A stretch of 45,550 bases of DNA, taken from the NCBI GenBank assembly GCA_004369085.1, contig ML210336.1, positions 1 to 45,550 on the forward strand, read 5' to 3'. Positions 22,455 through 33,860 of this stretch are shown in pieces. The translations under genes and the position numbers were made by a program. Below the pieces are notes generated by a model. That model worked only from the letters and a program-made list of their open reading frames with translations. It had not been told where the DNA came from and made no database searches. The stretch comes from Coprinopsis marcescibilis (Eukaryota; Basidiomycota; Agaricomycetes; Agaricales; Psathyrellaceae). The stretch's first letter is position 1, and every line of letters starts with the position of its first letter.

Positions 22455-23758
22455 TCAGAAATGCTCTGTGAACCTGACAGTTGGAGTGACCTCTGGGTCT
22501 GGCCGGCGCTCTTCAGCCAATCCCTGGCGATTGCTGGTTAATTGGTCAGAGAGTTGAGACTCATTTGGCTGTGGGGGACCATGATTAAAAGCGAGCGACT
22601 GCGAGAACACTTCTGCCTTGCTTGATTTATCGGTCCTCGTCCACGACCTTGCTGTCGTAACCCGGAAGATGATCATTTGGGGTGCCAAAGCCTGAGGAAG
22701 AAAGAGTCCAGTGGTCAACAACATGGGAATTAGACTGAATAGAGCTGACTATGCGTACCTGCAGGGCATAGTACACTAATGCGACGCTCTGATGTGCGAC
22801 GGTCAAAGCCTTGGGGTCGCCATCATAGCCGGTGATGTTGTTCTTGCTGGTGGAAAGTGGGATAAGGCCTGTGGCCGCATTGATTACACCGGCGATCGAG
22901 AGCGGTAGTGCCGATTCAACCAGAACACGGACCACAGTCCCATACACCGCTAACCGCTTGCCGGCCAAGGGCATTGCCTGCGTTAGACCCCGATGGGATG
23001 ACAACAGCCGGTAGCAGATTATTCCAGTTATAAGGGGGTTTGTCGCAAATGCCAATATGTCCAGGCTGACTCCCGATCTACTAAGTGCCGCAGTCTCCGA
23101 TTCCAGGAATATTGCGGCACTATAGATACTCAAGGCTTGAGAATAACATTCGCATGGTAATGAGCGAGTATCCTCCACATAACATGGGGCTGCACTCACC
23201 AATCACAGAGAGGTACGTGAGCGTCGGCAAGGCCAAAAGCCACATCCAACCTCCATTGAGAAGTAGATAGCATCTATACAGCTGTGAATTCTTGTTAACT
23301 CGATTTAACAAAGCTAAACCAAAAATACAGACCAAAAGTCCATCCCCCAGTACAAAGACGAGTAGTATGCTGGTCAAGTTGCAGACATCCAGCCAAGTCG
23401 GGTTAGCCACGGTATTCAGATATCCAATGCCGTCGGAAACATCCAGAAGGGCGTGAAAGACCCTGACCATGTCGGAACATGCTCCCAAGGTGTAGAATAT
23501 GAATATCAACCAGCCAGAGATCAGGTATAGCGCTCTTCCTTGCCGCCTTTCAGTGGGTGTCTCGAAAAAGACTATCAAGGCATAAGAATTCATGAACAAC
23601 TGAACTCCTGTAGGCATGGTCAGGCGGCTCCCTTGACAAATCGTATGACTTCACCACTCACCTACTGTCACCATTGTGATAGCGTAGTTGGCATAAATCG
23701 ATTTGGAATAAACCAACCCATACTCGTTGGTGTATTCCTTCGTCCAAACGGGAGACAT
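22455..23758 (-). CDS. 7-TM GPCR-like membrane protein, family copy D
   Basis: Minus-strand exons 23758-23662, 23607-23333, 23281-23200, 23135-22759, 22691-22455 give 1068 nt and 355 residues, with the same intron phases as A and C. Starts MSPVWTKEYTNEYGLVYSK. Has GDGLL-LYRCYLLL at the end of TM3 and ALAPQMIIFRVTTARSW after TM7, where R-S-W follows A rather than the usual G. Ends VRFTEHF. All seven hydrophobic segments are present and no stop or frameshift was found, so it is probably functional. Its 3' part and 3' flank were copied to 16976-17250. A TATA-like element lies 96-102 nt upstream. Confidence 0.82.
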
Positions 23759-23853
23759 GGATGTAGTGAATTGGGTTTCGCTGGAAGCGAGGATAAGAAG
23801 GAGAGAGGAAGGGAGGGAATATGATGTTCCCTGCGCTGAGACCAACATCCCTA

Positions 23854-23860
23854 CATTATA
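23854..23860 (-). promoter_or_regulatory. TATA-like box of gene D
   Basis: On the minus strand TATAATG, about 100 nt before the ATG at 23758. Gene E has the same heptamer at the same distance. Confidence 0.5.
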
Positions 23861-23904
23861 ACCACAATCAACATATAATTCCACAGAATGCGAAGGAGAA
23901 TGTC

Positions 23905-26070
23905 AGATCAATCCAAGGATAAGTGAGTGAGCGGCTCGCACAACCCAGCTTGGAACAAGTGCCTTGTTTGTAAATCACCTTTCGAACATAATTTAGTGTT
24001 CCGCGAGTGATACAATCGCCATCGGTCGATGTTTATCCGAAGGTTCTGATGGCCTTGCAGGCTCAGGCTGCAGAAGAATTTCACCAGTACTCCACCCGAA
24101 CGCGGTCGCGATCGGGAGATCTTATGTCAGAATGTCGTTGCATCTTTGTCACATTCCCTGTGCGAGACCTCTTCGCCAATCAATCCTGCACCATCCCGAG
24201 GACCCACACCACCACGGTGAATGAAACAAGCCCCAATCCTTCACAAAGTGTCTGATTCGATCAAGCTACACGGGAAGTCATTCCCCATCTTCCATCTTCC
24301 ATGTTGTTACCTCCCAGCCTGTCCCACCAACCTCTGCACTGTTTGCCCGAGATGCGTGACACATCCGAGTCACCCTATTAATCTACCATCCTCTTGCTTC
24401 ATCAGTCGGATCTACCTGCCTAGCCCCTCCCCCATCGAATGCGTAACCCATCCTTTCGAAGGCACCGCCCCGTCGCCTATATGGGTTGCACATTGGCATG
24501 TTGCTCATGATTTCCCCCAGCTGGTGATCAACCATCACACCATCTCGTTCTAATTTAATACGCCGGAGAAGCATGGGGGTCGACGGCAAAAAAGACAAAT
24601 GCGCTGGCGAGTAAAAGTGCACACCGTACCCGATTGTGGCGCGTGCCTGACAGAGGGGCGAGCGATGGAACAGTGAGCACTGAGGGCAGTGCAAACGATA
24701 CACATGGTTCAAATTTCATCCAGGACAGGGGACTAGTATTTGGTCAGGTCAGCTGGGCGATGCGCAGAGTCGTTGGGAGGTGAGTTTCTTCAAGTGAGTA
24801 TCTATGACTCAAAATGTACAATTTGGTCCTACATCAGCATCCTGATTTACTCCGCTACGAGAATCATCGTCTCCAACGCTTCGCTTCGTCCTGCCGCCCA
24901 ACATCCAGCATCCATGGACCAAGTCTCGACACCTGATACGTCCGTCAGGTTCAACATGTCGTCCGAGTTAGAAGGTACTTGATTACTCAGAGACCTGGCA
25001 AGGAGCGATGCCGAGGCCCGAGAGTGACAAACATACGCGTACGCATTTCCGGCTCCTATCCGTCCCTCCCTTTGCTCTCATGACGGCGATGCATAGATGT
25101 CATTACAGCTATCTCCAATCCAACTAAGGGTTGAAGAAGTTGGGGCGAGGGATGACTAGTGTCGCAAAGGGCGGAGGGTGATTGGAGTGGCACGAGGAGT
25201 ACCGTGTCCTACAACTCAGCCAAGGGCCTCGGCCGTGGGGAATAGAGATGCGATCAGGGCAGATGGGCTTTGGAATGGCGGTCGGTGGCTTGCAGAAGGT
25301 TGTTGTATATGCTTGAGGTAGGAGGTCGCTGAGGGTATGGCGGTGGTCGAGAGAAGCGTGACGATCCTGTGAAAAGCCAGCTGGGGAACGAGCCGAGGTG
25401 GTCCAACATTTCGGGGTGAGTGGAGGAAGCATCGGAGTCAAGATTATTGCCCGCGTACTACAACACAGCGTATAGCCCATGCTCTTCACCTTCCAGCAGA
25501 ATACCGAACGAGGAACGAGGTACGAATCGTTCGGTCTGAGGTAGATCATGTGCATCGTTCTATATGCGGGGGGTCGACGGGAGAAAGATCGAGGCGATGA
25601 CGATTGAAGGTGCTGGAAATGGTGCGTGTTAGGCCTGGCGGGCTGGGTTCCAGAATTCGCACGTCCAGCAGCTGTGGATGCGAGAGATTGCCATAGATGT
25701 AGGAAAGAGCTTATGAAAATGTCTACAAGAATGGCGATGAGTGCGGGGTGGTAGTAACTACGAGACGACTCGCCATGCCGCGTCATTAGATGGCCACCGT
25801 GCGCTACCCCGAAGCTGTCTGCCCCGATGCCATTCGAGGAGCCATTCGGAACGTGCGGTGAACAAGTCCTGAAGGCGAGTCTCCTATCCCGTACAACCCC
25901 CAAAGAGGGTCCAACGCAGTGGGGCGATTGCAGGATGAAAGCACAAAGCAGCGTTGGACCTCAGACCCCTATACTGCGCATGACGACTTCTGCCGTCTAC
26001 ATGGCGGCAACCAGGCCCATCCAGACCACCTTCCACCATCGCAGGCGTGCACCGGACAAGCAACCAAGCC
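23905..26070. repeat. Duplication SD2, copy upstream of gene D
   Basis: Collinear, with gaps, with 28815-30070 upstream of gene E. Shared runs include CAACCCAGCTTGGAACAA, GTTCCGCGAGTGAT and GATGTTTATCC. Near the far end both carry CTACAAGAAT and GATGAGTGCGGGGTGGTAG, the last also part of R1 in reverse. The minus-strand frame 25124-25903 lies inside but is broken in the sister copy, so it is not called a gene. Confidence 0.75.
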
Positions 26071-26539
26071 ATCAATAATGCTCCTTTATCGCATGGTCGA
26101 TGTCAGCAAAGATCGTTGTGCTAGCGGATAGACATGTACGGCTGGCCGTAGAGCAAAGAATCGAAAAGCCTTGAATGCAGCTGCAGTGAGGGCGAGATAT
26201 TGATATAGTGGCAGGGTTTGGTGGTCGGGAGGAAAGAGTATTCATTGAACCGTGACACTGGCAAGAGGAATCGAACGAAGAAGTTTTATTCCCACGGGTT
26301 CCTCTTCCGAACGGTCACTGTCATTTCACCCGCTCGCCGTATAGTGGCTAGCCAGACTCGAAACATGCTTGTTTTACCACGCAAAAATATGACATATGTG
26401 TGCAGTAGAAAAGAGTGTACATACATAATAGATCAGATATGTACGTACCAACACCGTTACAACTATACCATGTCCTTTGGTAGGTACTTTACGAAAAGGA
26501 ATGAATAGAAATGATACAATTGGCCATCACAGAAGAGAA

Positions 26540-27846
26540 TCACTCTTTGAACCTGACATTGGGAGTTTCATCTGGGTCTGTACGGCGCTCTTCAGTGATC
26601 ATTTCCTCGTCGTTCCTGGTTAGTCGGCCAGAGAGGTGAGATTCCTCTGGTTGTGGCCCATGATTAAAGGCGAGTGACTGGGAGAGGGCTTCAGCACTTG
26701 ATTTATTGGTCTTCACCCAGGATCTTCCTGTCGTAACCTGGAAGATGATCATCTGGGGTGCTATAGCCTGAATTTAAAGAGGTCAGCAGTATCCCATTGT
26801 GATAGGGTTCGGGTTTACATACCTGCAGGGCATAGTGTACAAGTGAAAGACACTCATATGCTACGAGCAGAGCCTTGGGGTCGCCAGCATAGCTAGTGAT
26901 GTTACTGTTGCTGGCTGACAGGAGAGAAAGGTTTAAGGCCATGTCGATTATACCGGAAATTGTGAGCGGAAGCGCTGATTCAACTAGAATGCGGATCGCA
27001 GTCCGGTATACCCCTAAGCGTGTACCAGCCGAAGGCATTGATCTCGCTAAATCCCGTTGAGCTGACATGAGTCGGTAGCAAAGTGTCGATGTTATGACGA
27101 AGTTTGTCAGAAAGATCAGAACGACACCACTTAGTGTCACTTTGGTTGCCGTACGTGTCAAGTCTTGTGGATCCCGTGAGGACAGCACCATGCCGAGGAT
27201 GTTCAAGGCTTGAAAATTATCATAGAATGATAATTAGAGACTATCCTGAATTCTGACACTTGTCGTGCTGTACTTACCAGTAGCGGACAGATACATCAGC
27301 ACAGGTAGAGCCATCAGCCACAACAAGCCTCCAGCCAGAAGTAAATGGCATCGGTAGAGCTGTGGATGAAAGTCAGCTTGAATCAAATATTGCTAAAAGT
27401 GAATCACAGACCAAGACTCCGTCCCCCATTACAAACACAAGTAGAGTGGTGATCGTGTTTAAATTCATCATCCAAGTGAATCTAGAATTGATTTGCATGA
27501 ATTCAAGGCCGTTTGAAGCTTCCAGAAGATCTTAAAAGATTTTGGCCATGTCGGAGGATGCTCCCATCGTGTAGAATGCGAATATTAACCAGCCAGAGAT
27601 CAGATATAACACTCTTCCCTGCCTCCTTTCACGCGGTGTCTCGAAGAAGACTATTAATGCGTAGGAGTTCATGAAAAACTGAATTCCTGTGAAGGGCGGT
27701 CATGGTCAGATGACACCTTTGCCAAGTTACACCCCACTTTACCACTGACCTATGGTGGCCATTGTGATAACGTAATTGGCGTATTGCCCTTTGGCGTACA
27801 CCAGGCCATATCCGTTGATGTATTCCTTCGTCCAAACGGGAGACAT
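26540..27846 (-). pseudogene. 7-TM family copy E with premature stop
   Basis: Minus-strand exons 27846-27750, 27686-27412, 27359-27278, 27208-26823, 26767-26540 match copy A in every exon length (97, 275, 82, 386, 228). Exon 2 contains TAA at 27534-27532, where A has CAA and C has CGG in the KIF-x-(N/D)LLEA context. Translation would stop just after TM2. All splice sites are intact and the rest reads cleanly to NVRFKE, so the inactivation looks recent. Readthrough, an assembly error or a polymorphism are alternatives. Conserved motifs are GDGVL-LYRCHLLL and AIAPQMIIFQVTTGRSW. Confidence 0.8.
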
Positions 27847-27942
27847 TGATGCTTGAATGAATCTAGTTTCACGCGGAGTGTGAAATTAAGAGGGAGGGAG
27901 AGAGGGAGTGTAGCGTTGTATGGCGCTAATCCACGGCTCCTG

Positions 27943-27949
27943 CATTATA
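27943..27949 (-). promoter_or_regulatory. TATA-like box of gene E
   Basis: TATAATG on the minus strand, 97-103 nt before the ATG at 27846, the same as in gene D. Confidence 0.5.
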
Positions 27950-28368
27950 ACACTCAATGGAATGATATATATATATACCCATGGAACGCGGAAAAGGGTT
28001 TTACAAGGATGGAGTAGAAGTACAAGGATAACTGAGTGAGCGGCTCGTAGAACCCGAACTTTAAAGGACACTTGGAACGGATGTTGCCCGAAAATAGATT
28101 TTCGATCAAACAAGAAATGTGAGTTCACTTGTGTGCGGTGAACCCGAAAGCGAAACCTGAAGTGAGGTAGATTGGTGATGAGCTCCTGGCCGAAGGGGAT
28201 CAGGAAAACTGAGATACAAACTAATCTATCGGCACTTATATATACTTGTATCGGTACTTTCCGAAGCTCCGCCCATAAACTGTACAGTTTTGAGGCAATG
28301 TGGAAGGTGGAGCTGGGATAGTAAATAGGCGCGCGTCTGCGCGGGTGATCGATCGAAATAGGTGAAGA

Positions 28369-28394
28369 CGTCTTGGCTGCGCTCAGCCAAGACG
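28369..28394. repeat. 11-bp hairpin resembling the LTR-end hairpin
   Basis: CGTCTTGGCTG (28369-28379) pairs perfectly with CAGCCAAGACG (28384-28394) across a 4-nt loop. The core CTTGGCTG-NNNN-CAGCCAAG is the same as near the 5' end of both solo LTRs (around 17416 and 35793), but no further LTR similarity surrounds it. Confidence 0.75.
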
Positions 28395-28814
28395 GATTAT
28401 TTACAATGATTAGGACCCACTGCTTGCAGACTGCAATCTATAACACGCAAAATACACCCCAGGAAGTGTCTGATTTGATCCTGTTACACGGGATCTACCC
28501 CATCATCCTGTCCCGTCCATCCAGCTCTTACCGCTGCATCCTACCAGCGATAGAAAGGCGCTGGGCGAGACTGTACGTGGAGGATCCCACGAGAGGGTTT
28601 GATGACACTGAATAGGGCCCTATTACAGACCCAGAAGGAGGGAGACTGCGCAAAATGCCATGCACTTCGTTTAAATCTTCGGACGGCAGTTCGACAGCAT
28701 TCCGTTTAAAATAATATAATCTAACCAACTTTACACGGAGCTTCAATTCTACCTTTGCCATCCGACGCGTCGAAACACTTCACGCAAATCATCTCCAATC
28801 CCCCCACCCCGCGA

Positions 28815-30070
28815 AGGAGGGTGTCAGATCAGATAAGCGAGCGAACGGCTCGCACAACCCAGCTTGGAACAAATGCCTTGCTCGCAAATCACCTCTCGAA
28901 CATCACTTGGTGTTCCGCGAGTGATCCAATCGCCATCGATTGATGTTTATCCAAAGGTTCTGAGGGCCTTTCAGGCTGAAAACAATACTCCACCCGAACG
29001 CAATCGGGAGATCGGGAGATCTTTTGTTAGACTGTCGCTGCATTTTCTTCACATTCCTACTGTGCGAGACCGGCACCATCCCGAGGACCCACACCACCGC
29101 AGTCCACGAAACGAAACCCAAGCCTTCACAAAGTGCCTGATTCGATCCAACTACACGGGAGATATCGATGATCCTGCTACTTCCATCCATCGCAGTCGTT
29201 CGCCATCCACTGCACACCAACCGACCCATCATAAAGTCCAATACCGTTCAAGAACAAACTATGCCGAACACGTTGACGGGCTCACCCCATTCGATACAAC
29301 CAACTATTCACGGCAAACTTCAATTTCGTAACCATAACACTATCCTATCGCTTCGGTATACCACGACAATCATCATAAACCAGGCAAGTCCTTCACCTCC
29401 ACCCGAGCCATTCCCGATCTCGCCATTTTCCGGCCTGTCCCACCAATCTCTGTTGCAATGGGGGAAAATATGCGATGGAATGGGCCATGGAGATCGGTGG
29501 CAGACAGAAGCAGCTTGTCTGTTCGAAGCGGTAGACAACCGAACAGAAGAGCCACGGAAGAAAGTGGATCACAGTCGACAAGAGAAAAGTGACGAACCTG
29601 TGAGTTATTTCATCTAGGGAGCGAGCCAAGAATCCATGGGGCGATTGAAGGGCTATATGTGCAAGTTCCAACCAGCACCCATTGCTGAGCAAGGAACAAG
29701 CTCTGAATCGCTCAGTCTGCGATAGCTGTGCATCATCAGATGTATCGATAGTGACACAAATAGATGCGATGGCGATTGGAATTGGGAAATTGTGCTTGGC
29801 CATGGGAGGTATCCAGGTCGCGCGTCCAGAAGCAGGATGTAAGAAAGTTCAAAGGGCTTACGAAAAAATCTACAAGAATTGCGATGAGTGCGGGGTGGTA
29901 GCAATAACGAAACGACTTGCCATTATATGCCCACCATGTGCTCATTTGACACTGTCTATTACGATGCCACTCGAGCCAGCCATTTAGAACGCTGTACAGT
30001 GAAGAAGTCCTGAATGTGTGTCTCTTATCCCGTAAAACTCCCAAACGCCAGCGTCCCAGACCTATGCGGG
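28815..30070. repeat. Duplication SD2, copy upstream of gene E
   Basis: Partner of 23905-26070, shortened by deletions relative to it. It runs into the reverse R1 copy at about 30050. Open frames here on both strands do not correspond to frames in the partner copy. Confidence 0.75.
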
Positions 30071-31330
30071 GCATTATGACGTTGCTATCGTCTACATGGC
30101 CTTCGATGAGTCGCAAGAGAATCCTGCATAAACGGTAAAGCGGGCGACGGTGGCGGCAACAATCCTTGGGCTGGTAATCAGAGATGCGACATAGCGATGG
30201 CCGAGCTTCGGCGATGCGCAGTATCACTTGAAATTCAAGCGAAGCCACCCTTGTCAATCCAAAACTCAACAACAGAGACGAAAGCGACGCTTGGATGCCC
30301 TTACACAGATTACACAACACGAAGACAGCGAGATGTCAGAAAAGGGGGAGGGTGGTCGCTTCGAGCGCTTTGAGCCTGCTGAGGCGCGATTGTGGCGAGT
30401 ATAGCCGTGGGCGGACTTGGGAACCGCGAGCCCAAAAGCGGAGAGAGCGAGAGTCTGTTATATACGGAGGGATTACGGTGGTGGAGACGGCGGGTATGAT
30501 CAATCAGGGTGGTATTAGTTGTGGGAGATTGGAGGCTGGAGATAAATAGCCCTCCGCACCACACCAGGATTTCCGCACTTGGATGTCGTTCATCGCGTTT
30601 ATAACCATGTCGTGCGGCGCAGAAGTGGAATATTGTATGGATGGGCAAGGGTGGATGGTGGCAAGAGCGATGGACAAGCACAATCAAGTCCGGTAATACG
30701 CGTTTACCAACGGGGTTTGGGTGTCTCATCCCTTCAAGGCGACTAATGCACAGGACGATCCAACGCTCTGGGACGATTGCGCAGGGCGTACGCAAGCGCA
30801 CAAAAGCGTTGGAGTGTAGTGCAGTGTCTTTGTGTCCGGGGTTGTCTTGTTCCTTCAAGACGTCCGTCTAGAATGATACCACGCAATGAGGCCCTGCAGG
30901 CATCGACGGATCCGATCGGAATTGTAATTGGGACGAGGTATCGGTGCCGGCTTGTTGTGGCAGAATACGCGAGCGAGTCAAGCAATGGAGCGGGTTGGAC
31001 AGATTGACACAGTTGTAGGGATCAGGGTGGTATGAAGAAGACAAGAAACCGTCTATAGAATGGCCATGAGCGCGGGGTGGTAGTAATTGGAAGAAGACTT
31101 GCCTTCACCCCGCAACAATCTCTTCTCCGATACCCTTCAGAGAGAGTCCACAGCATATAGAGGGTTGATGGTGGTCGAGGTGGCGCAAAAGTGGTGCGTG
31201 CGGTAGGTGAGTGTGCCGGGCAGGCCCCAGTTGCGCCAGGCAATGTCGGTGAGCGAGAGCCGGCGCAGCTGGATCATGGCGATTGGAAGTGATGTGTGGC
31301 TGGTCGTAGCAGAAGACGCTAGCGCATTCA
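30050..31330 (-). repeat. R1 repeat, copy 3 (reverse orientation)
   Basis: The reverse complement matches R1 copies 1 and 2 from the CGCATC/GTCATCCC block through GCATCCAAGCGTCG, TCCACTTCTGCGCCG and TTGATTGTGCTTGTCC to GTTACTACCACC. It is inverted relative to the others, as genes D and E are relative to A-C. It ends about 140 nt before the left TIR of the large transposon. Confidence 0.8.
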
Positions 31331-31467
31331 GCAGTAGCGACTGCGAGAGATCACAGTAGCGGTACGCTGGTGGTGGCGAGGGCGAGGAATGGCCGCAAGA
31401 GCGGAGGTCGGCAGCAGGAAAGATCGATGCGCTGGCAACGCAAGGTAGGTCGGCTGGAAAGGGTAGT

Positions 31468-31504
31468 CATCAGCGAACTCGCTGTAAGTTTTGCAATGGA
31501 TTCT
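31468..31504 (+). repeat. Left TIR of the large transposon
   Basis: 37 nt paired with 42833-42869 at 31/37. It is followed at 31509-31536 by a 9-bp hairpin (CCTTCCAAG / CTTGGAAGG). Confidence 0.68.
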
Positions 31505-33860
31505 ACAACCTTCCAAGTTCCCGGAAGCTTGGAAGGATGTCGCTACTTTGGAATGTTAGTATAACCTTGGAATATCAGCTTATCTCTCTAATAAAACCTG
31601 GTTTATTTCAAGCTTGTGGACTTCCTTGGAATCATGAGCGTAACTGAGAATGTTGCGCGTTTAATTCCAAGGTTGGCTGCTTTATTAGAAAGTCCAAGAG
31701 TATACTCTACCCTGTGAGCGAAACAACAAGACAGGCATATCCTCTAGGTCGTTGGCAGAGTCTGTAGGCATTTTAAGACGACACGATGAGGTTTAAACGC
31801 GTCTATTCAATGTGCTATCAAGACAAGAAATCTACGTAGTGCCATAACGAATGGTATTGGTCCCACCCATGAGTGCGTCGGGATCAATAGAATCCCTGCT
31901 ATCATCAGAGGGCGGAGGGGAGGTTGCTGGGGATGAGAGGCGAGGCGAGGATGATCGTGGCTCTAAGTCCAAGTTTTCAGAGTCGTCCGAGCTCACAATC
32001 TCAGACTCTGGTGACGGCGTTGGCGTTCGTGGTCGTGCTGTCACACGCTCCATAATCACGTCAATCTTTGGCTTCTTTCTCGGGCGCTCTGGCTCATCCT
32101 CACTGTCTTCATCCCTGAAGTCGAATGACGACAGGGTGTGTCTGAAGCGTGGTTAGACAAGGCCACATCAAGGTACATGAGAAACACACTTGGTCCATGA
32201 GTTGCAGAGACCATTCATCCATCGTACATTTGGAGCATCTTTCGCCTGGGACAGGCGCCGAATCTCCCTATACAAATCAATTGATTTGAGTCCATGTTGG
32301 TGTTGCCTTCTCCAGTCAACCACGCTGTAAAGATTCCAGTGAACCTTTGCTCTATATCAGCCTTTGAGCAATGAGGTACAGTCAAGAACTCACAAGCATT
32401 ACGATGTATGCAATCGAGCCAATGGTTACTGCCCTGATACCATCAAGCTCTACAAAGTTGGGGCGGCCTTTAGCTTTGATCTTCGTATTGGGGGCTGAGT
32501 TTCCAGGCATCACCAAGGTTTATCTGCTGCCATGCCTGGAGGGTGATCAGAGGCAGAGAAAAACGAGCACAAGTGCTTACTCACAGCCAAGAGAACTGGG
32601 TTATCCAGAAACCCTAGTTCGAGAGCATCTGGGTCATACTCGTTGAATTCCCAGCAAAGAAGAGGTAGATTCTCCGCATCAATAAGTCTTTTGAGGTTAA
32701 TAACCTCATTGCAGTATCTGACGACGATAATGAGAAGGTAAACATTATAAATGAGCATGTCGATGCACTTGGCAGGGTCGTCGAGAAACCCTTCCATGTC
32801 TTTGGCTGGAACAAGAAAGACAGCAGTTACAGGGTTATGAAACCCGCGATTCTCCTTTTCAAGGGATGGATCAGCCTTGGGCACCTCGGGTCTAGCGTTG
32901 TAAGCAAGGTCAAGGCACCTTGAACCTCGGTTCGGTTCACCTTGATATGAACATGATATTTTCAATCAAGGGCCTTGATGAATTGATGGTTGATATTGGC
33001 ATTGCGAGCGGCATCATGATTCATGACGCACACTCGGAGGGCTCCCCACCTTGGGTAGGCCGTAAAACTCTCATTAGATGCGTATGTATCTCCTGTTGGA
33101 CAACACGTACCGCTGAGAACAATGTCTAAGGTCTGTTTGTTGAACGACAAGCAACCCCAGCCTGCTATATCCGTGTTGCGACCTTGAAAGTTGCAATAAA
33201 CAAAGATTCAGGTAGATAACCATAGTGGTTCTGGGTCCTCAGCCTAAGTTGCAAATCTACATGATTACAGGGGTAGTACACTCCGTTAAACATGCACATT
33301 CCTATATACACCCCCAGGTTTTATACACTAGGAATGATACTAGGGCCTGCTTAGGGCATGTTTGGCATTTGAGTACATGGGTAGTCAGCTTATTTGAGCT
33401 CCATTTTTATAGGATAATGTCCCACCGGAAGGTATGATCAAATCAGTGTGATTTCGGAGATTTTGAGATTTTGCGATACCTTCCTCTAGGAAGGTACACT
33501 CTAGCTCTCACCAAAATAACTACATAGAAGTAAAGATCAACACAAGAATACACAAACTAGCCAGAAAAACTGGGAGGAAATCCCAGTATTTATGATGCAT
33601 TCAGCACAAACTATATTTCTAGGATAGGATGATGTGGTGCATGACACAGCCACAGCCACATTCCCAGTGATTCAAAAATTCAAATTAGTTGTTGATCAGA
33701 GTCTCCTTGATGTACCGCCTGTAACAGGCCAAATATTAAGGCTACACTGGCCAGGATAATTATAGACCTTTTTGCTTTCCACCTCACCACATTGTTCTAC
33801 AATTTCCTGCCTCTATTCTCAATCTATTCTTTCATTTTGCAACTGGTTACCCAACTTTCG

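Noticed and set aside
25124..25903. 259-codon minus-strand open frame
   Set aside because: It lies in repeat SD2. The sister copy at 29640-30070 breaks the frame, the composition is Pro/Ser/Arg-rich like a shadow, and no motif is visible.
29736..30320. 194-codon minus-strand frame sharing YHPALIAILVD with 25124-25903
   Set aside because: The shared peptide comes from DNA repeat identity. The surrounding frames shift relative to each other, so there is no sign of selection for protein.
31832..32156. Plus-strand Ser/Gly-rich frame over the DUF6698-like tail
   Set aside because: Shadow of the acidic, Ser-rich C-terminus on the minus strand, which connects by splicing to further exons.
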